A stretch of 64,000 bases of DNA, taken from positions 32,484,343-32,548,342 of the forward strand of contig OZ022259.1 in NCBI GenBank assembly GCA_963978905.1, read 5' to 3'. Both the position numbers and the translations under genes were made by a program. Source of the DNA: Trichostrongylus colubriformis. Lineage: Eukaryota > Nematoda > Chromadorea > Rhabditida > Trichostrongylidae. A model generated the notes under the pieces. That model made no database searches and had not been told where the DNA came from. It saw only the letters and a list, made by a program, of their open reading frames with translations. Of this stretch, positions 22,001-32,121 are shown piece after piece (positions within the stretch are counted from its first letter, which is position 1; each line of letters opens with the position of its first letter).

Positions 22001-24194
22001 ACTGTTCAGGTTCGGTGATAAGCCTGTCATAACCCTAAGTTGTGGCATGTGCCCTAGCAGGATTAACGATTGATGTCAGGATTAACGTACCACCGTGCAT
22101 ACAAAGAATACGTCCAGCAACTAGCGCAGCCAACGGCATTTGTGCGAATACCTCATTGAAGTGATCGTAAAGTGCCTTAGATTCTGTGAGATTACGGTAC
22201 CGTTGGCGAATTTCTGCATTGAAGCCATACACCCTACAAGTTCATTAGTTACTTTTATGTAGGATGTTCTAGACTGTCAGTCTGCACTTCAGAATTTTAG
22301 TTGCTGTTTATAGGGATGAGGAAGTTCAGACCCTTCCATCCGGATGCGTGCCACCAGGACAGAAACCGCGATGGCAGCTTTAGCGCGCGACACGATGGGT
22401 GTAAGTTAGGCGCAGTGCTTGGGCCCTGAAGCGATTACCGCAAAAATAAAGCGTAGGGCACCATCAGACCTGGAAAAGACATTTGGGGATCGGAAAACTA
22501 CATTATCTTCGCACGAATTTTGGAAGTGAATCCAAAAAAAAAACCAATAGTCCTCAGCTCTTATGAGATCAGTACGCCTCTTCTTACAAACGTTTCAGCT
22601 TTTGTGGATTAGTGGGCCTCTTCTTACAGTAGTTGGTGCCTCGAAGTGGAAGAACTCACCGATTGATGTTGGACAGCTCGTGGTTCCCTCGTAATAAATA
22701 TACTTTTCGCGGAAATTGAATCCGGAGTGCCAATAGAAGCATAATTACTTCAAGTGAATGCCGCCCTCGATCCACGTAATCGCCGAGAAATAAATACCGT
22801 TGCTTGAACGGCAACCCACACGCCTGATAGCACAAATGAGAACAGAATCAGCTTTCGACGTAGTAAAGAATGAAAGAAGGGTTTTCTCCAGATTCAGCTG
22901 ATCCAGAATGACATGTACATCGGCGTGCCACCGTGATGAGTCGACAGCCTACACCTGCTTATGGAATTTTTCCATTTCTTATTGATCAGTTCTCTCACAC
23001 GTTATTTTGTCGTCATAATGAAGAATTCAACAGAAGTAGAGACAATCAATCAATAATCAGTGCTCCTCAATCGATGATCATCTGCCTATGCTCATGTGCA
23101 TCGTGCATTAGAAGCTTACATTGAAAATCCGCATCAAGTCACCGTACTGTCCATGAATATCACCGCAGATGTTCACAGGACACCGTACTTCAAGCAGTAT
23201 CGGTGAGTTCCTCATCTCTACCAGTGCCTTTTCGAGAATCAAGTGAATTTCATATACCTAAAATGCAGTATTAGTAATCTCACAGCTACGCTCTACGAGC
23301 AGGGTGCAACATTATCGAGAAACCTCGTCGAGAGATCCCATTCGATTCGTTGAGAAGTGGTGTGCGTCAGGACACTCGAATTATACTACGCTATGTGAGA
23401 AGGCGGCTTGTGCCTCTTAGCGCGCTGCCAATTGAGATCTATGCCACTTGGGCTCCTGCCGGCAATTCAGGTATTCTAACGCGCATCCCCTCGACAGAAT
23501 GGTAAAGCTTGGTAAAGAATAAAGAATGTAACGAACACTCAATATTAGAAGACAGAATGGTAAAGCTTTCTGTGCCTGGTTGCATGATGGTCATAAAACC
23601 GTGCGATACACAGTTCCAATTCCTTTCGCGCGGTCGTACACAGCGTTTACTTCTAGACTCCGCGCACCGATACCGACACCATGGGAGAGAACTATCTGGG
23701 GTGGGTCTACTTACGACAGAAAATCGCTTCGCGGCGCCACTAGTATCGACTTGCCGAATCGATTGCCCTTGGGAGCCCGACAGGGCGTAGCTGCGTCACC
23801 TTTGCACTTCCACCCATGTCACATTGCCTCGCTTTGAGGCTGCCACGCCCTGTCTTTGCCACTCGCACCCGCCGCTCCGCTCGCCGCGGGCAGCCACGCG
23901 ATTTTTGTCGTAACTAGACCCACCCATCTGAGATCAGGGGGGGGGTCGAAGGGGGACTACCACTAATGCGACCAATTTTCTCTACACCAAACTGCCCGAG
24001 AAGAGCAACGATGATGTGATGCTGTGATGTAATCCAAAGCGTTTCACCTCGTAGTTCTGCCGAGCAGCACCGGCTATGAAATGCTTCTTTATAAATTCTT
24101 TCATATTGAAACTACTTCGTTCTTTATCAGTTATTGTATAATCGATTTTGATGAACGGTTCCTTGTTGGCTTGTAGAGCGATCGCATCCTTCGC
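19026..24194 (-). CDS. PP1-like Ser/Thr protein phosphatase catalytic subunit (PPP family), 5' end missing
   Basis: Eight minus-strand exons join in one frame over 370 codons: 24194-24048, 23257-23120, 22823-22660, 22233-22091, 22023-21899, 21841-21743, 20288-20184 and 19214-19026 (TAG). All junctions are AG/GT. Every PPP signature is present in order: GDIHGQ (81-86), GDYVDRG (109-115), RGNHE (140-144), HGG (196-198), [12 protein letters not shown] (242-253) and RAHQ (269-272). The dinuclear metal ligands Asp82, His84, Asp110, Asn142, His196 and His271 are therefore kept. The enzyme should remove phosphate from Ser/Thr in the cytosol or nucleus. The usual SAPNYCGEF loop is changed to SAARYHEEL (291-299). 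The C-terminal tail is Pro/Thr/Gln-rich. An upstream exon with the start codon was not found. Introns hold at least five MITEs. It resembles the nematode-expanded PP1-like class more than GSP-type PP1. Confidence 0.88.
19539..19972. mobile_element. Fold-back MITE, AAGGAATCGTCC ends, copy 1
   Basis: AAGGAATCGTCCACGGAAAA at the left is inverted at the right (TTTTCCGTGGACGATTCCTT). Further inside CATATATTTATG...TTGCCTAATAGG pairs with CCTATTAGACAAATAC...CATAAATATAAGG. It sits in the last phosphatase intron. A related copy lies at 60396-60817. Target duplication not clear. Confidence 0.65.
20817..20975. mobile_element. TA-flanked MITE, copy A
   Basis: 159 bp with inverted ends TACTTCATTTTGGAGCGC and CAATCCATTTCGGAGCGT (right end inverted), then GGGCGTGGCC/GGGCGTGACC inside. 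A TA dinucleotide flanks both sides (20815-20816, 20976-20977), as for Tc1/mariner-type non-autonomous elements. Same family as copies at 33427, 36020 and 61687. Confidence 0.75.
21082..21322. mobile_element. Mutator-type MITE, copy 2
   Basis: 241 bp. Ends GGGTGGGGTCCACGAGGTCG and CGACCTCGTGGACCCCACCC are exact inverses, and pairing continues through GAATTTCCGC. GTGTGCCTT is repeated exactly at 21073-21081 and 21323-21331. The core matches copy 1 (GTGGCAGGGCATGGCAG, TTCAAGCGAGGCAGTGTGG). Confidence 0.85.
23699..23925. mobile_element. Mutator-type MITE, copy 3 (inverted)
   Basis: Ends GGGTGGGTCTACTTACGACA and inverted GGGTGGGTCTAGTTACGACA, with the family core in reverse orientation (GCGGCGCCACTAGT, CCTCGCTTTGAGGCTGCCA). 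Flanks share only ATCTG, so the 9-bp duplication is not preserved. Lies in a phosphatase intron. Confidence 0.75.
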
Positions 24195-25430
24195 CTGAAA
24201 AAATGTACAATATACAGCACTAAGGACCTGATGTTGTTTCTGAACTAGAAGACAATGTTCAATCCGGACGAAACTTTTGCAAAGAACCGAAAAATTTCGA
24301 GCACGGTGTAATACATGGGGTCGAATTCAGAAACATCACAGTAAGAAAAGCACCAAAAATACCCATACACCACGAGATAATCCCAATTTTGCTCCAAAAA
24401 TGATCACCTCCGGCGTAACTCAAATCGTGCTTACTGCAAGTGCTATATCATTTCCACACTAATAACCATGAATCAGCAAGTGTCAGGGTTCCGTATCATG
24501 AGGTTTGTGCACGAACATTACCGGCGATTGCCAGTACCCATGCATACAAGTGGAACGTGAGCTGCTGCTTTGTTGATGAAATTTTGGTCTCCAAAGAACA
24601 CAATTAGGCCGAGACGCTAGACCGGTGAATACGTTGGGAACTTTTTCAAAAACGGAAGCAGAAGCATTTCTGGACTGATTCAGGTGAAACCCAAGACCAA
24701 CTCTATTCGCTTTTCTGTTCCTGTAATACAATATCGTCACGCAGTAGTCGAGGATGAAGGCTACTTTGAATTCTGAAAACTTCTAATGCTTTCAGGTGAA
24801 CGAAACTCGAGGACTCCCACCCCGTTTGTCGCGTAAAACGCCGCAATCGAAACGACTTCAGGTGCTGACGATAGAATCGCCCGTCTCCCCGTGATAGCCG
24901 GGAGGTCCAAGCGCTAGAAAATGATGCTATAAACCGTATTAGATTGTGCCGTCTTGTCACAAGCGATGCCAAGTGTTTACTATCGAAAAATTGAACATAA
25001 TCTAATTTCGCTTTAGCTAAGCCATTTGGCTCTGTTTGTGACAATTTTCGTCACAACGATGTGGTATGGCGGCCCACCGTGAGTCACTTCCCGCTGCGCA
25101 CTTCCTTTCCGCTGCTTCAGCGAGTATTTTGCTATGGAGGTAAAGGGAAATGTCTGAGCAATCGAGGTAGGGCAGTTTAAGCGACGTTTCTCTGACAAAA
25201 AATGTGAAAGCTTCTTGGTGGTATACCAATAAGGGACAGGTGGATGATCATACTATCCCAGTATTGACACCCAAGAGACTGTAGACGTTCACATAGTGTG
25301 AACCTTGTATTATCAATCGATCAATAGGAGACTGAGCTTAAAGACAGCGGTACGGGTAATGCGGACAACAAGGAAAAGTTGGGCAGACCCTTGAGATTAA
25401 TAGATTAATAGGAGGCCCTTCCATAACAGG
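24195..25430. other. No supported gene; upstream of the first recognised phosphatase exon
   Basis: The missing start exon of the phosphatase may be here. Minus ORFs at 24483-24740 and 24703-25044 were examined and show no phosphatase-like or other family sequence. Confidence 0.3.
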
Positions 25431-25434
25431 TCCG

Positions 25435-25560
25435 CCTACTAGAATCAAATTCGTCGAACAGTGACTGAAGTGTAGAGTAGCAAAAATGATAGCGGAGTGA
25501 CACTTATCCTATTATTTTTGCCGTATCGATCGGAATTACGCGGTGTTTGAACTGTCGGCC
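25435..25560 (+). repeat. F-family element, copy 3
   Basis: ATTCGTCGAACAGTGACTGA, GTGTAGAGTAGCAAAAATGA, TAGCGGAGTGACACTTATCC and CCGTATCGATCGGAATTACG follow the same order as the other F copies. Uninterrupted, non-coding. Confidence 0.45.
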
Positions 25561-25940
25561 ATCGTGATGCGAACGTCCACCGGTCAGTATCAAAGATGGA
25601 ATGAATGATAGGACAAAATTATCACCTACGACTCCCCTAAGCAATGGCACTAGCAGACATTGTAACGGACAGCCGTTTCGAGTTTCTCACGGGGCAGGAC
25701 TTCTCAAAGGCAGTTGCGGCCTACTGGATACGGTCTACGGAAGCTCATGACGTGGAACCCCGGTCTCTTAATCGCCAGGATCGTTTTTCGCGTTTGTGTT
25801 CGCCTAAGAGGAGCGGTTCTTCGGCTGGAACCGACCAGGTTCAAGCCATTAAGATGGAAACCGGATACCGTCCATCTGTTTTCACCAGTATTTTACTGTT
25901 GGAGTTTTGCGAAAATGCAAACGTGGCGTATAGACCACCC

Positions 25941-26152
25941 ACGACGGTTGCTAAATTTCGGGGCCACCTACCGCGAAAACAATTGTTATCGGGAACACCC
26001 ACGTTGTTTAAGTACCTGATTGATTCTGTCAGCGCTATATGCTCAGTTTAAAGATTAAGCCATGCATGTGGAGTTCATCTAAAAGAGAAACTGGGTGTTC
26101 CCGATAACGATTGTTTTCGCGGTAGGTGGCCCCGAAATTTAGCAACCGTGGT
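25941..26152. repeat. Long hairpin, ~60-bp arms
   Basis: Left arm 25941-26000 (ACGACGGTTGCTAAATTTCG... to GGGAACACCCA) is matched inverted by 26092-26152 with a handful of mismatches. About 90 bp lies between. Probably a MITE or a fold-back remnant. Overlapping ORFs of 101-135 codons are by-products. Confidence 0.65.
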
Positions 26153-26159
26153 CCGCGAA

Positions 26160-27338
26160 CAGCAGGAGTACTGCGAAGATATAAAAGTAAAGTATAAACA
26201 CATTTGATGAATAAACATCCGTATATTTCTTCAGGTTATAAGGCAAACGAAAATGTTATGGAAGACACGCCGTGTCATAGACCCAGCTTCGTCCGTATGA
26301 GGAAGAACCATGAGGATCCACCGTCACAATCCCACGGTCTTCAGTTCGATGTTTAACTTGGCCTCATTTATTACTCATTTCTACGATAGCTGTTCCTCGT
26401 TTGAGTACCCCCGTTTGAGTACCCACGTTTGAGCACCGTGTAATTGCACACACTTCCTTTCAAATCAAATACTTCCAAAATTTCAGAACGAGAAATCGAA
26501 CGACCCGCTCGCCATCTCAGCTGACGCCGAGCTGTCGTAAGCATGCCTTCCCACCCGGAGTGGACCTTCAACGTGACAGAATAAAATGCTATGAGTATAG
26601 AATGACGAAATTCGAGACCATAAATCTACTGAATAAGTCATTACCATCACGCTGAAGCTTCGATTCCGTACCATACTATACATACTTGCATGACGGTGTT
26701 GCATTGCTAAGTACAACCTAACAAGCGGGCTGTTCGACGAGTTTTCATGGTATTGTTGTGTCGTTTCGGGTGACGAAGCGTGACGGGTCCTCGCACCAGC
26801 GTTCCTGCCCATCACAAATTAGCTCGATAACTCTTCGTCGAAGACGATACCAGTTGGAACCCCATGTTCGTTGCCCTTGATGCCCCTTAAGAGGCTTAAA
26901 GACCTGCTTCTCAGCAAGCATATCCTTGTGGCGCCCCTCACAACAGCATTCTGCGCCCACCCAACGAATGTGCAGTTTCCTTGCTTTTGTGAGCGAAGCA
27001 TATCCGAGCAATCTCTCACTACTGACAACCCCACAATGCTACCACTTATGTTCGTCGTTGTATTCCCAAGTATCTCTCATATAATCACATTCCAACGCAT
27101 AAGAGATACATCGATAGCTGTAGAGAACTCGCACGGCCGCTTTTGACCAAGGCAACCTGAAGGACCGATATCATCTTTTGGAAGTCGAGGAATTCGTCTA
27201 GAACTATACCTGCAAACATTAACCTCGTCTACGTACGAGAAATGGACGTAGTCATAATTCGTATGACTATACGTGAGTACTTCAGCCAGGTACAGTCAAT
27301 TGCGCGACGACCCAGAAGAATGTTTGTTACAATGTGTC
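26160..27338. other. No supported gene
   Basis: Minus ORFs between 26371 and 27034 overlap in several frames and show no recognised domain. No repeat structure was identified here. Confidence 0.3.
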
Positions 27339-27347
27339 GCCACGGAC

Positions 27348-27640
27348 GGGTGGGGGAATTACGCCAAAAAATCGCGTCAGCGGCGTCGCACTCGCGGCGC
27401 CACCAGTACGACTTGCGAATCGATTTTACTCTTGGGAGCCCGGCAGAGCATGGCTGCGTCACCTCTGCATATGCGCATCCACCCATGCCACACTGCCTCC
27501 TGCACCCACGCCACCCTGCCTCCTCCACCTTTGCCACACTCTCTCGCTTGAAGGCTGCCAGCACTACCACTGGCACTCGCACCCGTCGCGCCGCTCGCCG
27601 CGGGCTACCACGCGGTTTTTTGGCGTAATTCCCCCCACCC
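27348..27640. mobile_element. Mutator-type MITE, copy 4 (inverted, longest)
   Basis: 293 bp. Ends GGGTGGGGGAATTACGCCAA and inverted GGGTGGGGGGAATTACGCCA. GCCACGGAC is repeated exactly at 27339-27347 and 27641-27649. The core is the family core in reverse, expanded by two or three imperfect CCACCCATGCCACACTGCCT-type repeats at 27480-27545, which accounts for the extra 50 bp. Confidence 0.85.
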
Positions 27641-27649
27641 GCCACGGAC

Positions 27650-28985
27650 ACATGTTGTCGAGGAACATGACGCATTTTTGCTCCTTGCCAACTTGGTAGC
27701 CGGGGAGACTAGCGGCTCCTTGTGATATCATCATCGAGGTTTCTCTTCAGAACCTATTCAACTAACAATATGCATCATTCGATGACACACATGTAAATTA
27801 TCTTTATAAGTCTCAGCTTTCACAATAAGGAAATCTTACACTTCACGGGGCTCTTCATTCCCAATTACCCCGTCCTTTTCGAAGACGAATTTTTTGGGTG
27901 AAAGGAGAGGTGCAAAGGCGCTGTGTTTATGTTGGTGATAGATTGATAGCAGGTTGAGCAAAGCAGCGTGGTCATTTTCCGATGAGATGTGCAGGCTACA
28001 GAAGGTGGAGACGTACCACTGAGAAATAGCGGCTCAGACGCACGACATCCCTCTGCCGTGTTTCGTGATTGAAGAGGAAGGATGACAATTTTAAGTGATA
28101 CATTGAAGATTTTTCAAAATTTTCCTCGACTGGATACCCGTATCGAGAACTACGCAATCATTAGGGAAAATAAGCAGCAAATAGACTGGTCTGAGGAAAT
28201 TATCGAGGCAACCGTCTACAGTACTTTGAAAGATTGAGCCTAAGTGAAGTTTCAATATTCGAAAAATGCCCAAAGTTAGTAAGGGGAAGATGGAGCGTAG
28301 TGGAGGGTATTCCTTGGCTCCTATCCAGCTTCTGACTTTTCCATTCGCGTTTTTTCATCCTTTTCTCTGCTCCATAGATTGCATGGCTACTAAGCCTTCT
28401 CCTTTGTCATCAGAGGAGGAGCACATTACCAATGGTCGGCAACGCCTTCGTGTCGGGATATAGAATTCGAATTTGTTAGGTTTTTATCATAAACGCTTTT
28501 GTTTTGGAATACAAGTACTGGGTTTTGTTAGGTTTTTATTTCTCTGATTTTGTCAGGTGTTTGGCTTCAGTGTTTTTTTTACTATAGGCTCATGATTTCC
28601 TTGATGCATTGGCTCGCATTGGCTGGGTAGAAGAGCTTCTGACTTTTCCATTCGCGTTTTTTCATCCTTTTCCTAACCACAGAAACAGCGGAAGCTACCT
28701 GAAGAGGGGAGCGTACGTCTGAGGTAGGTGAGGGGGGGGGGGGGGGGTGGGGGGAAGGGTGGTCGTAATTTTTTGAAAATTTTCCTCGATGCCACGCTTG
28801 ACCCTGGGACCCTGGGCTCGATCACTAACTCTGAGCACTGCCTCAATGGTGAACTTGAACTAAAATGGTTGATACAACCGAATTATTCCACCGGGGCAAA
28901 TCGGTTGTATCATTCACTCCGGTCTTTCATAGGACCAGCGGACGTGTTCACCATTAAAGCCGATGCGTCAATCATCTCGTAATTT
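27650..28985. other. No supported gene; contains a 39-bp direct repeat pair and a G16 tract
   Basis: The 39-bp phrase beginning AGCTTCTGACTTTTCCATTC is present identically at 28327-28365 and 28634-28672. A run of sixteen G at 28732-28747 continues as GTGGGGGGAAGGGTGG. No splice-supported coding unit was seen. Confidence 0.4.
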
Positions 28986-28989
28986 CCAT

Positions 28990-29535
28990 TGACAGTGTAG
29001 TACTATGATACGATAAGTATCACTTAAAGGCACACCACGCGATAATACAGTCAGTGGCTTACTTTCGTGGAGCGAGTGTGCCCCTGGATGACTGCTCAAA
29101 CTGCACCCTTTTGCGGCTGCACGGTGCACCCTCATGGTTTTGTGCCTGCTTAGACAAAACCGAGCCACGCCCACCCGGCTGGATCACACTCGGCCTTAGA
29201 CCAACAAGTTTCCAATGTGGGGCTCACGTGGAAAATGAAACTTGCTCCAAGAGATAATTATCAAATGAAACGGCCATTTTGGTATCGAAGGCAGCCTCCA
29301 CGTCGGAAATTCTTCCATCTAACGCCGCGTATGATTCAGCTGGGTGGGCGTGGCTCGGTTTTGTTTAAGGGGGCACAACACCGCGAGTTTGCACCGTGCA
29401 GCCATAACAAAGATGCAGTTTGAGCAATTATCCAAGGACCTACTAACCCCACGAAAGTAAGTCACTAATTGGATTATCGCGTGGTATGCCTTTAACTATC
29501 AAACTTCCTCATTGTTCGGCAAAGTCGACTCTAGA
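28990..29535 (+). repeat. F-family element split by the TTAA element
   Basis: GATACGATAAGTATCACTT (to 29027) resumes after 29491 as TTAACTATCAAACTTCCTCA and GTTCGGCAAAGTCGACTCTA. Joined, these reproduce the order of the other F copies. Confidence 0.5.
29028..29491. mobile_element. TTAA-flanked MITE (piggyBac-like), complete
   Basis: 464 bp, starting AGGCACACCACGCGATAAT and ending ATTATCGCGTGGTATGCCT, flanked on both sides by TTAA (29024-29027, 29492-29495). Inverted arms extend about 160 bp (for example AACCGAGCCACGCCCACCC and GGGTGGGCGTGGCTCGGTT). The TTAA target and AT-rich centre fit a non-autonomous piggyBac element. No transposase is encoded. Confidence 0.75.
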
Positions 29536-29650
29536 AAGCGTATGTACGTCAAGAAAGGCGCAGCATTTTTTAAAGCGATGCGTACTCTCAATCTCAGGAG
29601 CACATTTCAACGGGAACTGAGCCACATACAATGATCTAAAGCCTCCGACT

Positions 29651-29874
29651 GGGTCAAATAAAGTCGGAGGGAGGCGAGTGGAAGGGGGGGGGAAGGGAGA
29701 CGCAACTTTGTCGAAGCTCCTCCCCTACCCAGGCTCAGGCTGAAACTCATATCCCACCTCCTCTCCTACATGAAGCATCTGTCTCATCTGCTTTAGCCTA
29801 AGCCTGAGAATGAAAAGAGCTTCGACGTTGGTGAATACTTTGCGTCTCCCCCCCCCCCCCCCTTAATTTGACCC
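29651..29874. mobile_element. MITE with GGGTCAAATAAAGTCGG end, copy 1
   Basis: Starts GGGTCAAATAAAGTCGG and ends TTAATTTGACCC. Inside, GGGAGACGCAACTTTGTCGA pairs with TTCGACGTTG...TTTGCGTCTCCC. CTCCGAC occurs immediately outside on both sides (7 of an 8-bp duplication), suggesting a hAT-like target. A C15 tract (29848-29862) lies in the right end. Second copy at 42325-42549. Confidence 0.65.
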
Positions 29875-29897
29875 CTCCGACATATAGGACGACTTAC

Positions 29898-30393
29898 TTC
29901 AAGGATTTCATTACCTCTGCTAATGTCTTTGAAGGCAGTCATAGGAGTAATGTTGGCTGGCGTGGGAATGGAAGGTATCGCGGCCCGCTTTCTCGGTTTA
30001 GCTTGAAGCTCACTCCAGAATGAAAGATGCTCTCTCATTCTCGAACATCCCTTCGTGTTTACGACATGGCAACACGCCAATGGAAAACTCGTCCGAACCA
30101 CCCGCCTCTTTGTGGGAACGCTTTACATCGAGGAACAACCGTGGGAGGGGTCCTATTTCTCGGGTCTTTGACCATTTCCATCAGTTTTTCTTCAGTGTAC
30201 CCATTCTGGACATCTCGACTTTCATATTCCCTGTGTTTCTTACTCTTCGTCCGGCTTACTCCTATCACTGCCTTGAACGCATTCGCGACCGCGCCTGCTT
30301 TCGAAAAAAAGGAGCGTTCGGGCCGGCATGCTTGTGAAAGGACTGGTTTTCAGCCACATAAGGCTGGCGCGGTCCGAATGGGCCGACGTGGTG
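29898..30393 (-). CDS. Candidate exon pair of an unrecognised gene
   Basis: On the minus strand a frame open from 30393 to 30089 (phrases FSKAGAVANAFKAVIGVSRT and GYTEEKLMEMVKDPRNRTPP) can be joined through a 38-bp intron to 30050-29898 (FWSELQAKPRKRAAIPSIPT, then TAFKDISRGNEILE), which ends at a strong GAA|GTAAGT donor. Both pieces read like protein, with charged helices and no low-complexity bias. No start codon, no family motif and a very short first intron keep this tentative. It might belong to the same minus-strand gene as 32455-32917, in which case the mariner sits in its intron, but the phases found do not agree. Confidence 0.3.
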
Positions 30394-30830
30394 TCATCCA
30401 CTAGTGGTCCGAATGAGTTAACTTATAGCTGAGAGTGTTATCACGATAATAACAGCACTACAAATTGTAAACCACTCTCGTTAGTTCCTCACTACATTAG
30501 CGGTCGATTTTCCTTGATCCCTGACCCCTGACATGTGGAATAAGAAACTTCCGCCATACCGAAAAACGGACAAGACAGGTAATTTATTTGCGAAAGGAAT
30601 GCTGTTCTCCAGTATCTCATGAGCAGACACGATGACACAGGGCTGCAGCATGCACACCACTTTGGGAAGCGCGAGAATCTTTGCGGTGGTTCCTATGCTT
30701 CTAACAAGTGTTTTCGGATACAAAAGTGAATAACTGTTACAAAGCTAGCACGTGAAATCGCCTTCATCTCAGCGACCTGTCGCGCAAACGTAGGGAGCCA
30801 GTGCGAACGCGAACTCAATGAGGCGTTCTA

Positions 30831-32115
30831 TTAGGTCGTTCAGTATGAAATGTCCGTTTTTGAGAGTCAACTTCAGTTTATCATATCTCATACAACGCAA
30901 ATTACAATCAATCAAAATATGATCCTAAGTTATCAACACATCTTTGACATTTTAAAGGTAACTTATTAATTCCATCTCTATAGAAATCTGGGGAGCGAGA
31001 GGCAATAAAATCATGAAAGGCACTTTCTACATCATCATAAGAATTGAATAATTTTCCCTGCAAGAAGTGATCTAAAGCTTGAAAGAAATGGTAATCTGTA
31101 GGTGCTAGGTCGGGAGAGTAAGGAGGATGAACGAGAGTTTCCAAGTCCAAATCCTGTAATTTTAACAAGGTCGAGTTTGCCACATGTGGCCGAGCGTTGT
31201 CCTGCAGTAGGAGCGGTCGGTCTCTGTTAATCATTCTCGGCTGCATAACAGCAAGCTTCTCCATCATTTCCTCCAGCTGTTGACAGTACGCCTCCGCCGT
31301 GATCGCCTGACCAGGTCTCGTAAAGCTGTAGTGAATCACTCCTGCGGAGGACCACCAAACTGATACCATAGTCTTCCTCTGGTGAGGGTCCGGCTTCGGC
31401 GTAGGTTTTGGCGGTTCCGACTTGTCCAACCACTGGTAAGACCGCTTCCTGTTATCGAAGTGGATCCACTTCTCGTCACATGTGACGAGACGGTGTAAGA
31501 AAGGCTCGCTTTTTTGCCTAGAAAGTAAGGAAAGGCAAGCCTCAAGGCGGACCCTCTTCTGACGATCGCTCAAGTCGTGCGGTACCCAACGGTCCAGCTT
31601 CCTACTCTTGCCAATTTGCTTCAAATGAGACGAGATCGTCACCTTACATACTCCAAACTTTGCCGCTAATTCTCGAGTACTTTGAGTGGGATCAGCTTCC
31701 ACTACGGCTTTAAGCTCATCGTTGTTCAGCTTGCACTCGGGCCGTCCTCTCGACTCATTTTGAAGATCGAAGTCGCCGGATTCAAACTTTGCAAACCATC
31801 GACGTACTGTTCGTTCGTTAGGGGCATCCTCTCCAAAGACGACGGTGATATTCCGAACTGCCTGTGCTGCGGTGCTTCCACGGCGGAACTCGTACTCCAA
31901 GACAACACGCAATTTGGACTTGTCCATGTCGTTACAAAAACCTTTCTAAAAAAGTCAGATTCCACGGCAGCCGGAGGTCCACCGAAGGTAAGAAAGAGGG
32001 AGGCTGCACCTTTACCAAAACTCAGTACCAAGGACTGCCGGAGCGTTTTGCCTTAGATACGGACTCTCGAACTATGCACTACTGAAAAACGGACATTTCA
32101 TACTGAACGACCTAA
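30831..32115 (-). mobile_element. Intact mariner transposon, 1285 bp
   Basis: Perfect 31-bp terminal inverted repeats (left TTAGGTCGTTCAGTATGAAA onward, 30831-30861, and its inverse at 32085-32115) are flanked by TA on both sides (30829-30830 and 32116-32117). The single 339-codon ORF on the minus strand is uninterrupted. Intact ends, intact ORF and perfect TIR identity imply recent insertion. The hookworm mariner family called bandit is the obvious comparison, but family membership was not tested here. Confidence 0.95.
30908..31927 (-). CDS. mariner transposase (D,D34D)
   Basis: A 339-residue ORF with ATG start and stop, the full length for mariner. The N-terminal half carries two helix-turn-helix segments (ERTVRRWFAKFESGDF near 39-54 and STRELAAKFGVCKVTISSHL near 83-102) that bind the terminal repeats. 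The WVPHDL motif follows at about 114. The catalytic triad is complete: Asp in TCDEKWIHFDNRK, Asp in LLQDNARPHVA, and Asp in YSPDLAPTDYHFFQ, with exactly 34 residues between the second and third. The enzyme acts as a dimer in the nucleus, cutting out the element and inserting it at TA. No frameshift or stop is seen. The ORF is centred between the element's inverted repeats. Confidence 0.95.
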   Translation of the reverse strand: MDKSKLRVVLEYEFRRGSTAAQAVRNITVVFGEDAPNERTVRRWFAKFESGDFDLQNESRGRPECKLNNDELKAVVEADPTQSTRELAAKFGVCKVTISSHLKQIGKSRKLDRWVPHDLSDRQKRVRLEACLSLLSRQKSEPFLHRLVTCDEKWIHFDNRKRSYQWLDKSEPPKPTPKPDPHQRKTMVSVWWSSAGVIHYSFTRPGQAITAEAYCQQLEEMMEKLAVMQPRMINRDRPLLLQDNARPHVANSTLLKLQDLDLETLVHPPYSPDLAPTDYHFFQALDHFLQGKLFNSYDDVESAFHDFIASRSPDFYRDGINKLPLKCQRCVDNLGSYFD

Positions 32116-32121
32116 TAGCAT

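Noticed and set aside
25644..26051. 135-codon plus ORF
   Set aside because: Its 3' half is an arm of the long hairpin at 25941-26152. No motif in the rest.
27229..27699. ORFs of 121-148 codons over 27.2-27.7 kb
   Set aside because: Same cause: the longest Mutator-type MITE copy with expanded internal repeats.
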